Assembly: GCA_032718565.1 (NCBI GenBank)
Contig: JAVGVS010000011.1
Location: 124,001 to 188,000, forward strand
Reading direction: 5' to 3'
DNA from: Distichodus sexfasciatus
Lineage: Eukaryota; Chordata; Actinopteri; Characiformes; Distichodontidae
Length of the DNA stretch: 64,000 nucleotides
Shown here: piece by piece, positions 38,299 through 50,400 of the stretch
Position numbering within the stretch: the stretch's first letter is position 1
How the letters are laid out: every line of letters starts with the position of its first letter
Position numbers and translations under genes: made by a program
The notes under the pieces: model-generated
Told to the model about the DNA's origin: nothing
Databases searched by the model: none
What the model saw: only the letters and a program-made list of their open reading frames with translations

Positions 38299-41200
38299 TC
38301 AAATATACAAATGCAATACATTCCATTTAAAAATCCAATAAAAAGACTGTGCAGTTTATCTCATGATCTCTTACACAGGATATTGTTTACGACACTTTAT
38401 CTTCTGCACCAGTCACTGTCATATATATGAAAGATCATTGCTCAGATTTTTATTTAATATATGAAAATCCAGCTGTCACCTTAATCCACTATACACTAAG
38501 AAAAATTAACCTCTAAGAAACAAATAATGAACATTCCAAAATGTGTACGTCCTTCATGTATTTTAGAGTGGATATAAAATTATTTCATCCTTTTTAGTTT
38601 GATATAAACTGGTTTAAGATATGCCACCGAAATATTTCAGGTCTACCGAAAGATCTCTTGTGGCAGAAACATTTCATTATGCCCAAAGTGAAAGACAGAT
38701 GTAATTAAATTATGCCTGGAGGTTTGGAAAAAGACAATCAGGTGCACTCTTGACAGTTTGAGTGCTTTTGAGATAGATAAGAAGTAAAAATGTTAGCCGA
38801 AGAGATTATTAATAAATTACATGTCAGATGTGATTTGTTTCAAACAAATTGAGAGAATAAGGAACAAAATGTAAGGACGAGGCTTTGGAAGGGAATTGAA
38901 CAGATAAACACATGAAGGACGGAAAGGAATTGCGGCATTCACCAAATAACCATAACCCCTTCTACAAAACAGAGAGCAACGGTGGACACCAGACATGGGA
39001 AAATTGAAAATATTATAATTTCATTCTGGGTTTTTTTGGTTTGTTTGGTTTTTTTTTTCATTTCTTTATTGAGCATTATAAAAGCATTATATTTCATGTT
39101 CAAGATTATGCATAATACAAATGCAAAACAGAAGTACAATGACAGGAACAAGAAAAACCTACCCACCCACACACCCAGCACAACGAGGCGGTCCACATCA
39201 ACCTGTGTGTTTAAGAATCAAAATAAATGGAGACCATAAATTCTGAAATTGTAGGTATTTATCCATAAGAATATGTCTGATACATTCTAGATGTAGAGTA
39301 GAAGTTAGTTCTGCAATCCACACATTCTGTGTGGGGATCTATTTCATTTTGTTTTAAGAAAATTTGTATACTTAAATAATAATAGCTGTGCAGAGCAGTC
39401 TGATCATTATATTGTGATCACATGATGTCTGTGCAGATATTTTTCGAGCATATTTTAGGACTGTTTTCTAGCTTTTCCCATGATAACTGCCCAAAGAAAC
39501 ACAGAATTCATGCAGAGGTCCATGTCTATTGGAATGTGTTGCTCTATTGTTCTGTCTTCAAACTGACAGCATTGTCAGTGAATTTACATGTACATCCTCG
39601 TGCTCATCTGCCCACTGCCACTAAATATGTCTATATCTAGCCGACTGGTGTCTAGGAAGCCCAGATTCTGTTTTAAGACTGTTTTCCTCAAGCCAGAGAT
39701 TCTGTCTAGATTAGAGCCAGTCCTTTATGAGAAAGATGAATTCTGTTACACAGCTTCAGGCCCCTATATTCTTGGTCTATCAGTGTATGAGATCGTTGTT
39801 TCACTCATCTGATTTATCCACCGTTATGATGTTATGAAGGCTGGTTTGGAAGGAAATGGAAAAATATCTGTCGAGAGCATCAAATAATAACACCTTTTCT
39901 CAGGGCTTTTTCATCAGCAATTTTTAAAGGTTTTAACACCAGTGACAAAAACTATATCTAAGAAAGTGAATTGTTGTGGGAAAACAGGATTTGAAGATGG
40001 TGAGGAATGGCTGTAATTAACAACCATTATGTGTGGGAATAAGAGCAAAGGAGAGAGAGATAATCAGGATGTATAAACGCACCACCTGGACAGAGTTGGA
40101 CAGGCTACTCTTCCTGTCTGCCCTGACCCTGCTTGAATCAGATATGGAAAAACACTGAAAATTGCATTGTAAAGAAATGACACAGCTCTGAAACCTGATG
40201 TTCACTTAGAAGAAAACCAGAGCCCTCCCATGAGAAGAAAATGCTTCTAAAACAGACAAAAGCTTAAATGTGGGTTGTCAAAGGTAGAACATTTTGTGTT
40301 GCGCTGCAGATTTCGGTTACACTTAAATGCCCTTAAATTTCTCCAAACCTTATTTATTCCATTTTGAGCCTGCACATTGGCAGTGTCTAAGCACTGGCCT
40401 AGATTTTTATACATGATTATATAACTCATACAAACCCTTGAATACAGTGTAGCCCCAGTTTCTATAGACAGATTCTATAGACAAATGGAAAAAAAAAAGG
40501 CCCGGAGAAATTCAAGGGCATTTAAGCATAACTGAAATCTGCAGCTCAATACAAATATGTTCTGCATTTGACAACCCACATACAGCATAAACCTACCTGC
40601 TGTAGAATCATCTTCCTTTTGTAGGACCAGATCTGATTTCCTTTTTAAGCAAATATCAGGTTTCAGAGCTGTCATTTCTTTTTTGAAAAGCAACAGATAC
40701 AGATAATCATAAAATTAATATGATTTTTGCAAAACCAGTATCTCTTAAAGCCAAGAAAGCTGACAGAATGCCAGTGTGTGTTCTTCCTCTATTATGAGGC
40801 TGCAATTCAACCAAAATCTCTCACATATTACCAGCTTCAATTCTCTTTCTAATATTTCCAATTCAATATGACACCAGTGAAACGGAACATTTAAAAATTT
40901 TATTGCCAATTTCAGTGTTTGTTTCGTAATGATTTTGAGTGAATCAGTTCAGCTTCACCAGGAAATCTAAGTATGATAACTAATATCTCTGGACAAACAC
41001 GTGGATCAGAACTAAGAAATACATAAAGCACCAAAAATACAGTGTGCACATAACTGGACCGATTTTATATATTACCAATTTCATGATAAACCACTAACAA
41101 GATTCAATAAATTAGGTGAGAAAACATTAACAAGAAAACAATGCATGTCTTGCCAAACGTCCTATTGGCACGTGGACTATAAGAGAGGCAGCTACTGCTA

Positions 41201-41498
41201 AATTAAATGAAATTAAGGGATATTCAGACGGAGTTGGCAGATCTCAGCAGTGTGTAGGAAGTGGAAAAGTGAGACATCGAGAATCCTGCAGGTTTGAGTC
41301 ACCAGAGAACGGGCCGAGGGCAGCTGCTACTAGTAAGGCTTGGAGATCCTCGTATGCCAACAGAAAGCTCATGCTGCGCAAGTCTGTCACCACCGAAGAA
41401 GATTACCAATGCAGCCACGGCTAATCTCAGTGGCGAATCCTTCCCCAAAGGCCAGGGGGCTGCTGTAAGCCTACAAGATACTGTTTTGTTTCACTAGC

Positions 41499-41679
41499 TA
41501 GGGCTGGGCAAGTAATTGAAAATTAATCAAAACAGAGATTATATTAACAGTACCATCCTTGGCTGTAAACTAAAAAAAAGTAAAGAAAAATAAATTAATT
41601 AATTAATAATAAATAATCGTAATCGAGGTAAAATGTGCTTGATCGTAATATTGATTTGAGGTCATATCGTCCAGACCTA
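41499..41679. mobile_element. small transposon remnant
   Basis: Ends TAGGGCTGGGCAAGTAAT and ..CATATCGTCCAGACCTA are rough inverses; interior AT-rich. Flanking octamers agree at only 5 of 8. Confidence 0.45.
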
Positions 41680-41809
41680 TCTCTGCCTGTCCTCTTGCCA
41701 CACGGGTGTCAAATACATAGCACAAGTCAAATCCATCAACTGTGGAGTGGAATAACGGTTAAAGGCTGGAAAGGAGTAGGAATGTAAAGATACATCAATA
41801 CATCAATTC

Positions 41810-42311
41810 CAGAGGTGTCAAAAGTACACGCATTGGTCGCTCAAGTAGAAGTATAGATACATGTGTTTTAAAAGACTCAAGACTCAACTGAAGTGAATTT
41901 GGTGGAGGTGAGCTTCTTTCTGCACCGGAACAACCATATCATTTCCCATCAAGTTGCCGCCTGCTTTTAGTTTCTTTTTCTCTCTCACTTCATTATGTGT
42001 ATCATTTTGTGCGTCATGTGCAAAGAACAATACACCAATGGGATTGTCTTTTCCGTGAGTGTTTACTACGTTTTTAAGCCTCAACCAATCAGTCAAGTTG
42101 TCTGGATGGCTCACATTATTGATATGGAATGGGTAAAATCCATGGCAAAATGCCCTAATAAACCTCATTTGAATTAAACCAAACAAGAGTTCATGATGAA
42201 AATGTACAAGTTAAAAGTAGGCACAAAAATAAATAGTGAAGTTAAGTACAGATACCCAAAAAACATAAGTACAGTAAAGACGTATTTGTACTTCTTTACT
42301 TCCCATCTCTG
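41810..42311. mobile_element. non-autonomous hAT element with perfect target duplication
   Basis: Ends CAGAGGTGTCAAAAGTACAC and ..GTACTTCTTTACTTCCCATCTCTG; exact duplication ATCAATTC at 41802-41809 and 42312-42319. Related by its ends to 7590-8391 and 52501-53238 but with a different interior; 502 bp. Confidence 0.85.
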
Positions 42312-42404
42312 ATCAATTCATGGATCTCTGATCAGACATCACACATATTGTAAAGTCCTTTTATATTCAACAGGAGGATTATTTTAACTTAAAAAATAAG
42401 ATCG

Positions 42405-42580
42405 TTTCTCACCTAAATATCTGGTTAAGCTCAAGAATAAACGTGTCAAATGACAGTCAGATTCCTTTTTGTGATTTGATATGAATGGAAGTGACTGTGT
42501 GAAATCAGCATATAATTTACATTGATCGCTGGCTCCTGAATTGAATAACATCAAAAACTTGCTTTACACCTCTTGAAGGT
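42405..42580. mobile_element. decayed interspersed repeat, copy of 1391-1630 family
   Basis: TTTTTGTGATTTGATATGAA and GTGAAATCAGCATATAATTT match 1430-1480 in the same order. Confidence 0.55.
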
Positions 42581-42812
42581 AGCAGACTGTTCCTCCTCCA
42601 TTAAGAGCCACAAATCCAATCAAAACCACAGTCAAATATTACCAGGTCATATTTCCTTTCTAATATTTCCTTCATTCAGGAAATGACTGGGTTTTTGTAT
42701 AAATGAAAAGTTTTTAGGTGAAAGCATACCACAGGAAAAAGCTCGATATCAGTTTACTGCCAGAGTGGCAAGCGGAACATGATGTATCAAGAACTAATAT
42801 TACAAAACACAG

Positions 42813-42818
42813 TTTATT
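42813..42818 (-). terminator. thoc3: thoc3 candidate poly(A) signal
   Basis: TTTATT on the + strand, i.e. AATAAA on the coding strand, about 430 bases past the thoc3 stop; the nearest such hexamer seen. Confidence 0.5.
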
Positions 42819-42900
42819 TATGAAAATACCATACAAAAAATGGTTCATTTCATCAGAAAGCTGGGAGTGGCTGCACTGGATGTAACCCAGCTGTATTCCT

Positions 42901-42916
42901 TGCTGCCCTCTAGTGG
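42901..42916 (-). promoter_or_regulatory. CTCF-like motif in thoc3 3' region
   Basis: The reverse strand reads CCACTAGAGGGCAGCA, a full match to the CTCF core consensus (CCASYAGRKGGCRS). Binding is not shown by sequence alone. Confidence 0.5.
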
Positions 42917-43246
42917 CCTCATGCCAGCTTCATAAACAACTCCAACATTCTGAAAAGAGGTTTTACAACCTAGCTCTTGAGGAGCCCTGAACATTTTAAC
43001 TCCAGGGAACAGATGTCTTGGGAGCTGCAGCCGAGCAAAAACATGGACTATTTGATACCTGCTGTAAAAGACACTCTGCGATTACACAAAAACATGAGAA
43101 ATTTACCAGTTTGTCTAAAACTATTTAAACTGTTGTCAAATTGAGTTTGTGCACATAACTGCAGACTCTTTTTTGTTATTTAGTCACATTTGGGGAGTGA
43201 ATAGCTGGTGTTGGTCTTAATGTCCAGGTCTATGTGACTGTTTTTC

Positions 43247-46006
43247 TCAAGAGTCATTAGGAAGTCCAAAGAGCTTGACAGTTCCTGCCTCACGGTTGCT
43301 GTCGTATTTGCCCTCCTTATCATCACAGGCATAAGCCAACAGCGGCCTCTTTGGGTGCCAGGCTACAGTGAAGGTTGGAGACTCGCACTGCACCTCCCAG
43401 AGCTTCTCCCCTGCAAATAAAAACCAGACCGATTTTTTAAAATTAATGCAGGATCTTAAAAGATGCAAGTTCCCAAATGTGCTTTAAAACAAAACTTTTT
43501 ACCTGTCTCCACCTCAGCAATGTCAATGAAGTGATCTTCAGATGCTGATGCCAGCATTTTGCCATCATGACTAAAACTCAGTGTTCGTACTGGCCAGTCT
43601 AGCCTGCAGGAAATCAAATCAATGCAAGCTTCATTATAGTCTGCATCACACAATTTTATTGTGCATATCTAATATTAAATATAATTATTTTTTTACCTTG
43701 AGAAACAGCGAACGCACACAAGTTCTTCAACATCCCAGAGACTAACCAAGGCGTCTGCACTTCCTGTGGCAAAATACTTGCCCGTGGGATCAAATTTGAT
43801 GCAGATACAATTGGATGGATGGGCATTGATTGACTGAATAAGCTTTAGGTCAGGGTAACTAAAAGAGAAGTGAATCATAATAAGGATGTGAGCATAAACT
43901 TGTGATTTAATCAGATTTAATTCTCTGTTACTATATTTTCTTGCAATCCAGAAGAAATGCAATAAAAAACTCTCTCTCAAACTATTTCTACACACAACAG
44001 ACTTTAGATATTCATACCTAAGGATGTTGATGCAGCCATTGCCGTTTGTCAGGAAGAACATATCGTTGTCATTATTCCATGAGATTTCATTGACCTCAAA
44101 CTTGAACTGTTCTTCAGCCCGTGGCCGGTGGCTCTTGGCATCGATGAAAGTTACCACATCGTCCTTGTTCCCAACTGCAATCGTCTGGCCATCAGGACTC
44201 CAGCATATGTTGATGTTCTCTCCTAAGAGTAAAGATGAAGAGCCACAGAAAATGTATTCCCGTTTTGAGGACTAACTGCTTACTGACAATATGCTGTCAT
44301 TATGATTTTGTTGTAATATTAACATTACATTTCCTAATGACAGGGAAACTCTCTAGTGCAACTTGGGGTTAAGGGCCTTGCTCAAGGGTGGTGGTAGTGT
44401 TCGACATACAATAGAGCAAAACTCAGGATAATCAATTTTCCTTCTGTAACCTCATAGCACTGTAATATTTACATTAACATTTCAGGCACTGAGCAGCATT
44501 TTCAATTTCTTAACTGCAATGACAGTCTCCCTGGAAAAACGTAATGTTAAGGGATTTGTCTCTAATATGTCTGACTCTTAATTCTGATTATAACAAGATG
44601 CAGTATGAATAATTTATATGAATGAGTAGTTTATATAACTATGTTTAAAAGGCAGAAATTTTTTTTATGGTGGTTGGTTCATAAAAACAGTATTTTGTCA
44701 TTAATGCAAAAAAATTGAGGATGGCAATTCTACACTCTTATAAACCAACTAGTTCGTACTAATACTATCACTATATCAATTAAAAATAGATATTACTTCA
44801 TATACTGGAGAATACTGCAAATAAAGAATCTGGATTTTAGAGTTCTAAGAACATTGCATGTTATCGTTTTACAGATAATGAAGGAATACTTGCTACATTT
44901 ATTAAAGTTGTTAATAATTTATTACTGTTATTAATTCAGTACAGATTTATTTACCTTTTGTGCTGACTGTGGCCATGCATTTAGTAGTGCGCACGTCCCA
45001 GATCCGGATGGTTTTGTCTCCTGACGCAGTAACAAACAAGTCAGGGTTGGTCGGGTGCCAGCACAGCTGATCCACACTGTCTCCATGACCTCTGTAGTTA
45101 TTTTCCTTCACCTATAGGACAGAAATATAACACCGAAACACTGTCATCAATGGAGCAGAAAACAGTGGCTAATAAAACATTCTAATCTAATGTAAACATT
45201 TAGGCAGTTGGTAGTGTAAGGGTTCTAGAGTTGGTACCAAACCGGTAAATGCACCACTGAGATCTTCATGAGGAAGGCACCGTGCCCAAACACTGCCTCT
45301 GCGGGCACTGCCAAAAATCTGCCCACTGCTCCTTCACAGATTGGTCAAATGCATTTCGGAGTAAGAGATGGTCTAGTGGTTTGGATACTCGCCTTTCGAC
45401 CAGGCCGTGGGTTCAAATTCTACCTCTGGCACTACCATTACAGGGTCCCCGAGCAAGACCCTTAACCCCAAGTTGCTCCAGAGAGTCTCTGTAATTAGGA
45501 GATGAACATTGCTCTAAGAGCAACTAGGAGAACATGTATTAAATGCCATAAATGTATATGTAAATGATGTGATACACTGTGGTGTGTTCACAATGACAAA
45601 TCATCACTCACTTAACTAACTAACTAACGCAAGTGACAGGAACCAACTACAACAATCTAGAGAAATATGGTAATGTTCAGTTCAAGCTCTCTGTCTCTCA
45701 GAAAACCCCAGTCTAAATCAATTTTACATTAAATGATACTCAACTGAATTTCATGTGTATTGTATTTAAATGTGAACAGACATGGTGTGGTTCGGGCTCA
45801 GTACACGTCACTCATCGCTATCTTACCAGACGGTCTTTCTCCAGCACAAAAACACTGGCAGTTTTGTCAAACGATCCCGATGCAAGTCTTCTTCCATCAC
45901 AGCTCCAGGCTACAGAGTGAACCTTGGCGCTGTGCGCTGGAAATTCGCGACTTTTGTTGTTATTTCTGAAATTCTCCTGCATTTCGCGGTAGTAGGAGGT
46001 CGCCAT
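43247..46006 (-). CDS. thoc3: THO complex subunit 3 (TEX1), complete
   Basis: Six exons, all with AG/GT borders and matching phases: 46006-45827, 45111-44955, 44222-44018, 43858-43697, 43603-43503 and 43410-43247; 969 bases, 322 residues plus stop. The product is a WD40 propeller of the THO/TREX complex, which couples transcription to mRNA export in the nucleus. Blades visible in order: SAKVHSVAWSCDGRRLASGS, GHGDSVDQLCWHPTNPDLFV..IRIWD, the ENINICWSPDGQ segment, EVNEISWNNDNDMFFLTNG, INAHPSNCICIKFDPTGKYF..VSLWD, LDWPVRTLSFSHDGKMLASA and SPTFTVAWHPKRPLLAYACD, ending TVKLFGLPNDS as in human THOC3. The start Met lies in a good context (GCGACCATGG-like on the reverse strand) and begins MATSYYREMQENF. 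The human N-terminus is about 30 residues longer and Pro/Gly/Ser-rich; that extension is absent here. Exon layout and near-identical sequence make the call secure. Confidence 0.97.
44325..44565 (-). mobile_element. two reverse SINE pieces
   Basis: TGCAACTTGGGGTTAAGGGC near 44359 and a second, more worn body (CAGTCTCCCTGGAAAAACGT..TTAAGGGATTTGTC) near 44522, each preceded by inverse tail wording. Same family as 45370-45566. Confidence 0.65.
45200..45345 (+). mobile_element. tRNA-derived SINE (second family), forward
   Basis: Head GCAGTTGGTAGTGTAAGGGT, body CACTGAGATCTTCATGAGGA and AGGCACCGTGCCCAAACACTGCC. It aligns in order with the reverse of 38148-38298; a head-only relative lies at 58740-58805. 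Confidence 0.7.
45370..45566 (+). mobile_element. tRNA-derived SINE, near full length
   Basis: The tRNA-like head shows an A-box region (TGGTCTAGTGGTTTGGATAC) and B-box (GGTTCAAATTC, 45411-45421). The body AGCAAGACCCTTAACCCCAA then the tail ..TTAAATGCCATAAATGTATATG follow. Best preserved copy of the family that also gives 2036-2400, 11137-11205, 21190-21360, 44325-44565 and 46105-46160. Confidence 0.85.
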
Positions 46007-46100
46007 GGTTGCTCTGCTTCTTCCTTTACTGCACCGGAAGTGTTGGACAAACGGTGGACGGAGGCGCCACCTAGCGACACGGAGACCCGTCCCCCAAGTT
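46007..46100 (-). promoter_or_regulatory. thoc3: thoc3 promoter region
   Basis: CpG-bearing sequence directly upstream of the start codon. CCGGAAGT, an ETS-factor site common in housekeeping promoters, is at 46034-46041; a second lies at 46282-46289. GGCGCCACCTAGCGA at 46063-46077 resembles a CTCF core on the reverse strand. No TATA box. Start site not resolved. Confidence 0.6.
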
Positions 46101-46104
46101 GTTT

Positions 46105-46160
46105 ATTTCACATTTACAGCATTTAGCAGACGCTTTTCTCTAGAACTACGTACAACAGTT
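46105..46160 (-). mobile_element. SINE tail fragment upstream of thoc3
   Basis: ACATTTACAGCATTTAGCAG then ACGCTTTTCTCTAGAAC is the inverse SINE tail, about 100 bases before the thoc3 start codon. Confidence 0.7.
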
Positions 46161-46329
46161 GTTTGTAGTTTAGTCCACGACTGTCCTTCAGTCTGTGAAG
46201 CTAGACTTTAATCAACAACTGTCGTCCAACAATGTTACCGCCAACTGAGTTAAACACCTTAACAAACCCTGTTAGAGAAAACCGGAAGTTAGTGCGCAGA
46301 AAACAAGAGTACACGTTAGTGGTTTAGTG

Positions 46330-46740
46330 TTTTTAAGGAAAACCCAAGGCAAACAATATGTGTGAAGGGTAATTTGTCTCCAGAGTAATTCTTGAAGAGG
46401 TGTGTCTTCAGACAACGTTCGAAGAGAGCAAGGGATTCAGCAGTTTGGCAGGAGGAAGTTTGTTCCACCAGTGGGGAGTCAACACTGCAAGAGTCTTGAT
46501 GCATGTCTTGCTCTTCTTCTGAGTGTCTGTTGTTGGAGATGAGCAGCACTTGTTGCTCTGAGTCGGTGAGAAGTGACACGCTGCTTGATCAGTGCTGATA
46601 AGTAAGAAGGTGCCGTTATATTCTTGGACATGAAGGCAAGTGTTAAAGATTTGAACCCGATGCGAGCGTCCACGGGGAGCCAGTGCAGGTTCTGTAGTAG
46701 AGGTAAGTAGAGGTGTGGTATGTTTGAAATTAGGAACATT
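46330..46740 (-). pseudogene. non-LTR retrotransposon ORF2 C-terminal remnant
   Basis: In two reverse frames the C-terminal end of an L2/CR1-like reverse-transcriptase protein is readable: LHWLPVDARIGFKSLTLAF, APSYLSAL and SHRLRAT in one, then SLALFERCLKTHLF in another. The frame is broken between them and no other domain is present. Endogenous retroelement debris, not viral. Confidence 0.75.
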
Positions 46741-47339
46741 GTATTTACAGAAGAAATATGTATTTTTTCATTTACAAAACTGAAATGAAAATGGGATTTA
46801 TTTTACGGTACACTCAGTTTACCAACTGTGTTTGTAGTACAGTGACCAGACGTCCTCTTTTCCTGGACATGTCCTCTTTTTAAAAGCTAATAATTGAGTC
46901 CGGTCAGGATTCTAAAATTGCCTGGGTTTTCATTCTACTTCAGCCTGAAACATTCTAACATTGGATCTGTGTCCGGTGTAAGAATGTTGTGGTCCAGTGT
47001 AAGAATATTGGGGTTTTCCAAACTAGTGCCTTCACCCTCCTCCTTCTCACTTCCACACGCTTTTCTTATAGCCGTACTGCATAAATCAAGTGGAAGTGAG
47101 TAGGGGGAGTGCGAAGTACATAAGTTGGCATGTCAGTATTATCGGTGGATATGAGTTCATTGCAGGTAAGTCAGTATTGGGGCAATTAATAAATATCCAA
47201 TAAATATAAATGCACAAAAGACAAAAATGGATCATTCAACCATGCTTTGAGTACGACGGCGTATTAGGGCCATTGTATATTTAAAAAATTAAACAGGGTT
47301 GGGTTCATCACTCTAATGTGATATGTTTGTATATATTGA

Positions 47340-47625
47340 TCCATATACAGTACTGTGCAAAAGTTTTAGGCAGGTGTGAAAAAATGCTGTAAACAAAGAA
47401 TGCTTTCAAAAATAGAAGTGGTAATCATTTATTTTCATAAATCAACAAAATGCAGTGAATGAACAAAAGAGAAATCTAAATCAAATCAATATTTGGTGTG
47501 ACCACCCTTTGCCTTCAAAACAGCATCAATTCTTCTAGGTTCACTTGCACACAGTTTTTGAAGGAACTCGGCTGGTAGGTTGTTCCAAACATCTTGGAGA
47601 ACTAACCACAGATCTATAATCCTAT
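47340..47625. mobile_element. Tc1/mariner fragment
   Basis: AGTACTGTGCAAAAGTTTTAGGCA end-type sequence at the left, then GGTGTGACCACCCTTTGCCT, CTTGCACACAGTTTTTGAAG and CCAAACATCTTGGAGAACTA, as in fish Tc1-like elements; cut off near 47625. Confidence 0.75.
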
Positions 47626-50071
47626 AATCCTACAAAATAATATAATGACTATAAAAAGGTGCACTCATTTTTGTATCTTCAAAACACACACATTGTAAGA
47701 TCACAACAGTCATATAATCTCCAGAGTGTATCCTAAATTGATTATAGCCTACAAAGTAAAGATGCCTGTAAGGCTGAAACTGAATGAAGAGTGTTTATAA
47801 TAAGGCCAGTAAACATTCCAAAGGTGCTCACTAATAAATGGGTCAGTTATCATGAGAACATCTAAAAATGGATGTATGAAATAAACGAGTATTAGTTTTT
47901 GTGCCTTTGTTATTCATTTCTCTCAGAGAATTATAAGAACCAAACTTCAGTCTTATTAAACACAACAGCCAACTGCTCTTACAGCCGATACTGTAGCACA
48001 GAGTGAAAGTGGCAACCGTCTGACTATGTGTCCTGGCCCTGCAGACCATGGTGCAGATGACCTTGCATTCCTCAGAAAGGCTACACACATTGCCATGCCT
48101 AGCCGTGCCTCAAAATTACATAGGGATACAATACAAAACAGGTATCATACCATCCTTGAGCAGCGTATTCACTGCAGTGCAAAAAACTTGGGGGAAAAGA
48201 CAGGTGGAAGACATTTCACTTCTCGAGGGTGTTTACATCTTTCATGTTCACATACACAACCTCAACACAATTACAGATATCCTAGGAGGTGAGTTTGTCT
48301 AGAAGGAGGTAGACTGAGTAAACCCTCACCTTTCTCCTTCATGGTTGTCCATATCAATTACAGCACTTGCATGGCTTATAGTTGCATCTCATAAGAGTAG
48401 TTCATAAACTGAACTACAGAGCCTCCAGATAGAAAAGCAAGTGCCTCGATGTGCAGCTGTTCTTAAGAAATCCAGGCTTTTTGCTTCTGCATAAGCATGA
48501 TCTTTTGTTTAAAATGTGGAACAGAGCTGTGTATAACAATGATACCATGGCCTGGCGTTATTGTAGCAAAAAATGGATGTTGTCTGAGAAATGTTGTTTT
48601 AATATTATGTTGAAGCCTGTATTCTTAGAATGTTCTTGGCCTTTGATGTTTAATTGCCTATTAGGTAGGTTTTAAAGCCTTAATGCCCTCTAGGCACTTT
48701 ATAACATAGTGAGACACTTAACGTCAATGAGGATAATGACAGAGATTTATGATTTATGTTAAAAGGCAATGTTTTTCTTCTTTGTTGTAAATATGCTGCA
48801 GATAGCATAGTGTCAGTATACTATGTCAGGAGATATTTTAGAGTTTGAGTTTGTTTTTTTTTCCCAACAGATAAAAGTGCATCATATAATTACAGTAAAA
48901 AATGCAGTTACTGCATCACTTTGGGTCATTTCAGTCAGCTCGAGATGGAAATGTGTCCTAATGGGTGACCTAATGTTGTAGTTATGTGACATTAGATTGT
49001 GGTGAATCACTGCATCCCCCATTAGAAAGTGAAATATTACATTTGGGAGAACACATGTTTTTACTAAGTCCCTCGATGTTATTGCATTGATAATAATACA
49101 TGTAGATGTTGTATTCAAAAAATCTCAAGCGTTTGTCAAACTCACTGTACTCATTCTGACCATGTCCAGTTTCCAGAAAACAATTTTGCACCAGAATGAG
49201 GCGGTCATTTTCAAGCAACAACTTAGTGGATCCTCTTTAAGTTCTTGAAAATCAGAATACACCTAAAGAAAGAGTACAGTGAGCTGAACTTTGCATTTTA
49301 TTTGTGGACACTGAATAACTAGGATGGAATCTATTCAAGTGCATATCTGGAATTTGGAATAAATATACTGAAGAGAATTGTGCAAAAGCTGCAGCTCTCC
49401 TGCCTGAGCAGTTGCTGTTAACACTCATCCATGCTGCGTTTGCAATGCTGGGGCTGAGGCGGGATTACACTTCACCCTGCGTTGGCCTTTCGTCCCACTG
49501 GGCTGTTCACACTCACTGTGGTATCCGTTCTTCTGCTCTCTGCAGTGAACCACAAAACAAGCTGAAATGGCTATTCACGCCTGCAATATTTTTAAATCAT
49601 AGTGGAAAATATCAATGCCTTATAAGAAGGTAATGAGCATAATTGAACAAAATCATTCCTCTCCATCATCTGTCGCTCCAGTTTGTACACTAGAGGTGTG
49701 TTTCCACATTTACAGCATGTTTTTTCTACCCAGGAATTTTTCAGATGCTTTGAAAATATTATGTATTAATATCAAACTGATTTTTTACAGTGTTTGTTTT
49801 GAGGGAGAATAGTTAATGGGTATGAAGACTTATGTTCATAAATTTGTTCACAAAAAATAATACTGACTTACAGGATAATAGTGACAGTCATTCAAAGACA
49901 TGGATACAAAAAAGCTGTTAATACAAAAAAGCTTATTTAATCATCCAAATGCCTCTATCTTTTCTCAAGTCATTCCCATTCTCTGTCCCTTTGTCACAAA
50001 ATAAGCATGTCGAAATTTAGGCTAAGCTATGTCTACATTTTTAGATAGCAATCCAAAATTTTAAAGCAAAA

Positions 50072-50400
50072 TCATATTTTATTCTTTTCACAAAAATATA
50101 GTAAATTGTTACCCAGCACAGGAGCCGTTGGAGCCCGATTTAGGCAGCCCTCTCTGGAGAGTGGGACCATTGCAGCAACCATCTGCCTGCTTGTGTTTGG
50201 TTCTGAGCCCGAGTCTGAGCTCCTCCTGGCCATAGCCGCCTCTCTGCCCGAATCCGCGCTGCTCCTGGAGCCCGTTTCACTGCCCGAGAGAGAGCTGCTG
50301 CCCAAACCGCCGTCCGTGTCTTTGCCTGAGTCGGAACTGTGCCGACCGTTCAGACTGTCTGAGGACGAGACTTTGCAGATCTCACTGTCAGTCTGTTGTA
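50072..50400 (-). CDS. shootin last coding exon (Ser-rich C-terminus)
   Basis: Acceptor CTGTAAGCAG then TACAACAGAC at 50400; reads QQTDSEICKVSSSDSLNGRH and further Ser/Asp/Gly/Glu repeats (SSDSGKDTDGG, SGSETGSRSSADSGRE) to TGA at 50072-50074. Phase 1 entry, matching a preceding exon ending GCA G at 51012. The AATAAA at 50078-50083 overlaps the last codons. This tail is far less conserved than the coiled coils. Confidence 0.7.

Larger units (their letters stand above)
33006..42812. other. possible distal 3' UTR and cplx2-thoc3 intergenic DNA
   Basis: AT-rich and gene-free as far as I can see. Holds a (TG)n tract, a CpG-bearing unexplained patch (about 34900-35290), transposons at 35344-35714, 36487-36605, 41499-41679 and 41810-42311, a SINE at 38148-38298 and an old repeat at 42405-42580. 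Confidence 0.6.
44018..45826 (-). other. thoc3 first introns, with SINEs
   Basis: The intron between exons 2 and 3 (44223-44954) carries two reverse SINE pieces, and the first intron (45112-45826) carries two forward SINEs of different families in tandem. Confidence 0.8.
46161..50071. other. thoc3-shootin intergenic DNA
   Basis: Head-to-tail spacing between thoc3 and the shootin-type gene. Holds a LINE fragment (46330-46740) and a Tc1 fragment (47340-47625). The open frames at 48026-48302 and 49412-49633 have no recognisable content. Confidence 0.6.

Noticed and set aside
45370..45425. tRNA-like A and B boxes
   Set aside because: Continues into SINE body and tail found elsewhere in the window; no proper tRNA cloverleaf, so a SINE, not a tRNA gene.
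48026..48302. Two overlapping forward frames of 84-88 codons
   Set aside because: No recognisable domains, splice sites or family resemblance; likely chance.
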